From contig CM075103.1 of NCBI GenBank assembly GCA_037576195.1, positions 33,068,723 through 33,132,722 on the forward strand: a DNA stretch of 64,000 nucleotides, given 5' to 3'. The stretch comes from Phytoseiulus persimilis (lineage: Eukaryota > Arthropoda > Arachnida > Mesostigmata > Phytoseiidae). A program made the position numbers and the translations under genes. Shown in pieces: positions 60,389-64,000 of the stretch; within the stretch, counting starts at the first letter, position 1, and every line of letters starts with the position of its first letter. The notes under the pieces were generated by a model. That model worked only from the letters and a program-made list of their open reading frames with translations. It did no database searches and was not told where the DNA came from.

Positions 60389-63206
60389 GGCCTACCTCAC
60401 TGGATCCGGATCATCCCCAGATTTCACCGGACGGAATCAAGGGAGGCACTCTCAGCACTCGAGCTACTGACCACTGGAACATCAAAATATAGCGCAAACA
60501 GCACGCGACACAATCCCGTTCGGAGGAGGGAAGGGAAACGTGTGACGGAAATGAGAACAGCTTTCAGAACGAGAAAAAAATACGACAGAAGTTGCCCACC
60601 AGCAGCTGGGTCAGTAATTGAAGACGATGGATGAGTCCCGCTTGCCCCGAAAACGTTGAGCGACAGGATCCTGCGCCCTTGCTGCCGCTGAAGATTCCCA
60701 CCAGTCACCTCACGCAGAACCAGAGTCGTTGTGAATCCGGATCAGCTGCTCTGATGTGCGCTTGCCTCGAAAGGAGATCAAGACCCTCGTTCTGAGCTCG
60801 AAAATAATGTTAACGCCTGACTCAGACCTTTATGCCGCGAAATGGCTGTAATTTCCGCATCCCTTTTCCTGTAGGCATGAGTCATTTCCGCGACCGACGG
60901 CTGATTGTGGACCTATCAAAACCTTCATCGAGATCAAGCTCCTCCAGAGAATCACATCGATGGGAGGCCATTTGCTAGCACTGAATGGAATTCGAGAAGT
61001 GTTCAAGGTGAATGTCCCACCTGTCCAGCTACCGCAGAAAGTTCTTAAGAGCCATCGGTAGCCCCCGCGTCCAAATGTTCGGAACCTCCCTCCCGATATA
61101 TGGGTCGCAAGCGGAAGACCGCGGAAGCTCAGAGTTGCACAATAGGCTCGAGTCAGGCCGAGTCAGATCAGCGAAAGAATGCATTTCAAAACAGGCATTC
61201 TTGGGAGAGCACGGTTCTCACAAATGAGGAGTGATGCCATGACGCGCGTCATGATTCCGTCGAGCTGGAAATACCATCCTGGAAACAGAACCCAAACGAG
61301 AGGTCCGTCACATGGTAGTAGGCTCACTCATGGTTTGGAAGCTTTGACATTTGTGTGGAGCCACACAGTCACAAGCAAGTGAGGAGATGCCGTCCAGTGT
61401 CTCAACCATCAAACTGTCGGAGATTCTCCTCAAAGAAGAATGTAGAGTTGCTGGCTCTGCTGGCTGACGTTGCCTCACAGTGCTCAGGACGGTGCAAAGC
61501 GAACAAGCAAACTTCTTGTCTGGAAACAAGAAATAGGCATGGGGTTGTGCGCGCTGCCTCAAACGAAACTGGGTGAGTGGGACAGCGTCTATGATACCAT
61601 TCACCCTGGATGGGTGGTAAGACTTTAAATTTGGCACATACAAACACACATCTTCCACACAGAATGCTTTGAGACTCGTAGACATCTAATGAAGTTCGCT
61701 CGCGATTTCTCTTCCGGATCTCGGAGGAGCTCGTGTGTATACCGCAGACGGCACGACTTTCGCCACATTACCCGAAGAGGGACCCCGGCTTGAGTGATTG
61801 AAACCTTCTGTATCTTCAGCGAACCGTGTCAATGCCCTCTATTTGTGCTCATGGTTGAGTTCTTGCAGCTCGCACAAACCCACCAGGCATTTATTCTAAA
61901 CTGAGCGGTGTTCGCGTCCTGGGAAAATTCAGCCCAGAAGCCTCCTACTTTTCGTCGCCCTGAATCGCCCAAGAACCATGTTGGAATGACCGCGTCGGGC
62001 GATCTCATGATTGGCTGAGCTCAAGGCCGCATAAATCTCCGGTACCATCTTGCAGAAAAGGTGAAAACGCAATGCTATAACCAGCGTTATTCACGCTGAA
62101 TATAGCATCGACCGCGGTGCGGGAAATGCATTCCATTCCCTCTGGAATGCGGGCGGGGGAGTTCATAAATGCTGTGTTCCCCAAGAAGTGCGCTGGTTGA
62201 TGGGACATGGACGGACTCGGTTGTTCCAGATGAAGCGTTCTGGTGACGTTTTCGGTTTAGGTTTTGTTGGTTGCAGGTAACTTGGAACTTTCCAGTCCAA
62301 CGAATCTGACGCTGAATGCCAAACAGGGGTGGGCACCCTAGACTGAGATCGGTGCTTTCTCGCGAGGCCTGTCAACCGTTCACCGGCTGTGCACGTCGTA
62401 TTCGTTGTTCGAATGAGCTCGTGTTATTCCGGTTTGGGCACGAACATGAGAAACCATACGCGGCTCTCTCTGGTTCGACCTCCCTTGAGGGATCTCGGCC
62501 ATACTGCTCTACAGATCGGCCGCGCGGGTCGGAGTTTTCATACCCAATTTTGTTTAGATTCGACTTCGCTCATTTTTTTAGAAATCCACGTTTCACGTCG
62601 AACTCATGGTTAATCGACACCCAAGTGAAGCGGTTATTTCCACTGGTTTCGGGTATTCTCGGCGTACGCAGAAACGATACCGATGGGTGTCGAGACATAA
62701 ACTCCCAACGTCATTCACAGCAAACGTTCTGACGAGGTTCCACCAAAGCTTCGCTTTAGTTCAAGCTCTGCAATCACATATGGTCGGCTCAGTCACTGTC
62801 TATCGTCTACGTGTCTATGGCACAGCAGAGCCCGACGAGTTTCGGTTTTGTCGTAGTTTAACGATTGAGGATCATTGAGCTGTGTCCGAAGCGCATTCCG
62901 TAGCGGCCTTGCTGGTGGCTTACTCGCTGCTCCGGAACAACACAATATCGCAAGGAAAGAAGATCGTGGCATCGAATTTTGGAGCCTCCAACGAATTCAA
63001 CGACCTCTTCAGCCGCAAGAGGATCGAATCTTGAGATTTGCGCTGTCACCGGCTCTATCCATGCCGTACATTGTATAGGTCGAGGATGAACTGCTAGAGT
63101 TGGCTCTCAAACTACATAGGAATCAGAATCTCGGAAACTACATTCGAGGTGGAGGTTCAAGTTCGAGTCACCAGTCAAGGTCTGTTATGTGTAGAGATTG
63201 GATGTT
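60389..63206. other. Stretch without a recognised gene
   Basis: The largest frames are minus 61308-61685 (125 codons) and plus 62316-62732 (138 codons); both are overlapped by other frames and show no known motif. No RNA gene was recognised. Confidence 0.4.
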
Positions 63207-63883
63207 CAGGCAAAATGCCATAAATGCCTGAAAATGCCTTTTCCGACCATTATCTCATCATTCTGCCTTTTTCTGAGATTTCCTAGGCTTTTCGCCTATT
63301 TCGGTTCATTTTTGTCCCAGAACGCTTATTTCCAGAGCTTTTTAGGACAGCGTTGCTCCGAAAGGGGAATTCCACTCAATATGAAGGCACGGGACTCGCG
63401 ATTCCGCTGCTGCGTCGCACCGCTCCGCGTCGATTGGAGAAGACATGTTCGCGGAAAACTGATAGGTTCTCCGCATTTAGCTCACGGCACGAATGCGTAG
63501 GATTTTGGGAGAGGGTGCAACATGACAGAGACCATGAAAGCAAAGAGCCATCAACTTCGCCCCGCTTGATAACTCATCTTTCATTATCCCGCATGTCGTG
63601 AATTTCATGCGATCAACGCCGTTCCTCTTCTGTGTGCCGAATTCTCTGTACTCGTCAACGTCTGTTTCATGCGCTGCACACTCTTGGAAATCACTTTTGA
63701 AAGATCGGCGCCAAAATCCGTTGTACGCTCCGGGCTGTGGACGCAAGCTCCGTTGTATCCGTCGTCAAGTTGGCACGTTTTCGTTTCTGTCCCCTCGCAT
63801 CAAGCTCTGAAGTACCAGTTCTTTGTCGCTGTCCTGTGGTGTCCGTCGTCGGAACTCTTCGAGTGTGCTGAACTGAGAAAATC
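63207..63883 (+). mobile_element. Candidate 5' end and leader of a hAT-like element
   Basis: At 63207 a CAGG-type terminus is followed by three near-direct copies of an AAATGCC motif (CAAAATGCC, TAAATGCC, GAAAATGCC) within about 35 bp, the kind of subterminal repeat seen in hAT elements. Roughly 640 bp of leader follows with no long frame, ending just before the ORF at 63884. The opposite terminus lies outside the window, so neither the inverted repeat nor the 8-bp target duplication can be checked. Confidence 0.35.
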
Positions 63884-64000
63884 ATGCCGAAACAAGGGCT
63901 TACGGCGCGCGAGAAGATGCAACTATATGTGAAGGACTTCGGATCCGACTTTTTCACACCTGACGGAAAAGTTCTGACTTGCAAAGTCTGTGAGCAGGAC
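63884..64000 (+). CDS. CGBP1/hAT-type N-terminal zinc-finger protein, cut by window end
   Basis: Thirty-nine codons are visible from ATG 63884 to the window edge. The product starts MPKQGLTAREKMQLYVKDFG and continues through FFTPDGKVLTCKVCEQD. This layout, a basic start, an aromatic helix, then D-G-K-V-L-x-C-x-x-C, is typical of the BED-like zinc finger of CGG-triplet-repeat-binding protein 1 relatives and their hAT transposase kin, which are numerous in acarine genomes. The two cysteines are the first zinc ligands; the histidines would follow beyond the window. It could be a domesticated gene or part of a hAT element. Confidence 0.6.
   Translation, partial: MPKQGLTAREKMQLYVKDFGSDFFTPDGKVLTCKVCEQD

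Noticed and set aside
63150-63180. tRNA T-loop-like sequence (GGTTCAAGTTCGAGTC)
   Set aside because: No matching acceptor stem, D-arm or anticodon arm could be folded at the right distance.
1-64000. CRISPR arrays, operons or bacterial defence genes
   Set aside because: No regularly spaced repeats and no bacterial gene organisation; the spliced genes show the DNA is eukaryotic nuclear.

Overview
The window looks like nuclear DNA of a compact arthropod genome. Genes are split by short GT-AG introns (about 76-310 bp where they can be measured), base composition is near 50% GC, and TATA boxes lie 50-60 bp upstream of start codons. There are no operons or bacterial signals. A mesostigmatid mite such as a phytoseiid would fit the small introns and the CGBP1/hAT-like gene at the right edge, but the species is inference.

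The core of the window (about 6.4-54.6 kb) is a tandem family of one gene type, every copy on the minus strand. I call the copies A (6.4-8.9 kb, plus a distant promoter remnant at 12.8 kb), B (14.0-19.7), C (21.4-24.8), D (26.7-33.4), E (37.2-42.6) and F (49.4-54.5). The reference copy E can be spliced by eye into 17 exons giving an unbroken 1137-residue type I membrane protein. It has a signal peptide (exon 1), eleven fibronectin-III-like modules (exons 2-16), one transmembrane helix and a cytoplasmic tail of only about a dozen residues (exon 17). Every module is bounded by phase-1 introns. F is strongly diverged but keeps the same exon plan, with exons 2-17 open throughout; only its signal-peptide exon was not found. 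A lacks modules 6-9. B has the full exon set but about six single-base frame breaks. C is a 3' fragment cut inside exon 10 and carries two nonsense codons. D is full length, with clean exons 2-7 and 9-11 and a cluster of small indels over exons 12-17. A, B, D and E share a conserved core-promoter block, so the promoter was duplicated with the gene.

The left flank (0-6.4 kb) holds a decayed LINE reverse-transcriptase remnant, one copy of a repeat also found at 10.9-11.6 kb, and a short possible coding piece. The spaces between copies contain duplicated 3' flanks, intron insertions, a perfect 65-bp palindrome (34.8 kb) and a 213-bp TA-flanked hairpin element (48.2 kb).

The right flank (54.6-64 kb) is mostly uninterpretable. 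It holds a 65-residue single-helix protein gene with a TATA box (58.3 kb), a 125-residue membrane-type ORF (60.0 kb) and, at the edge, the start of a CGBP1/hAT-type zinc-finger ORF.

The shared exon plan, many N-glycosylation sites, paired cysteines and tiny tails point to a birth-and-death cluster of cell-surface recognition or decoy-type receptors. That function is inference.
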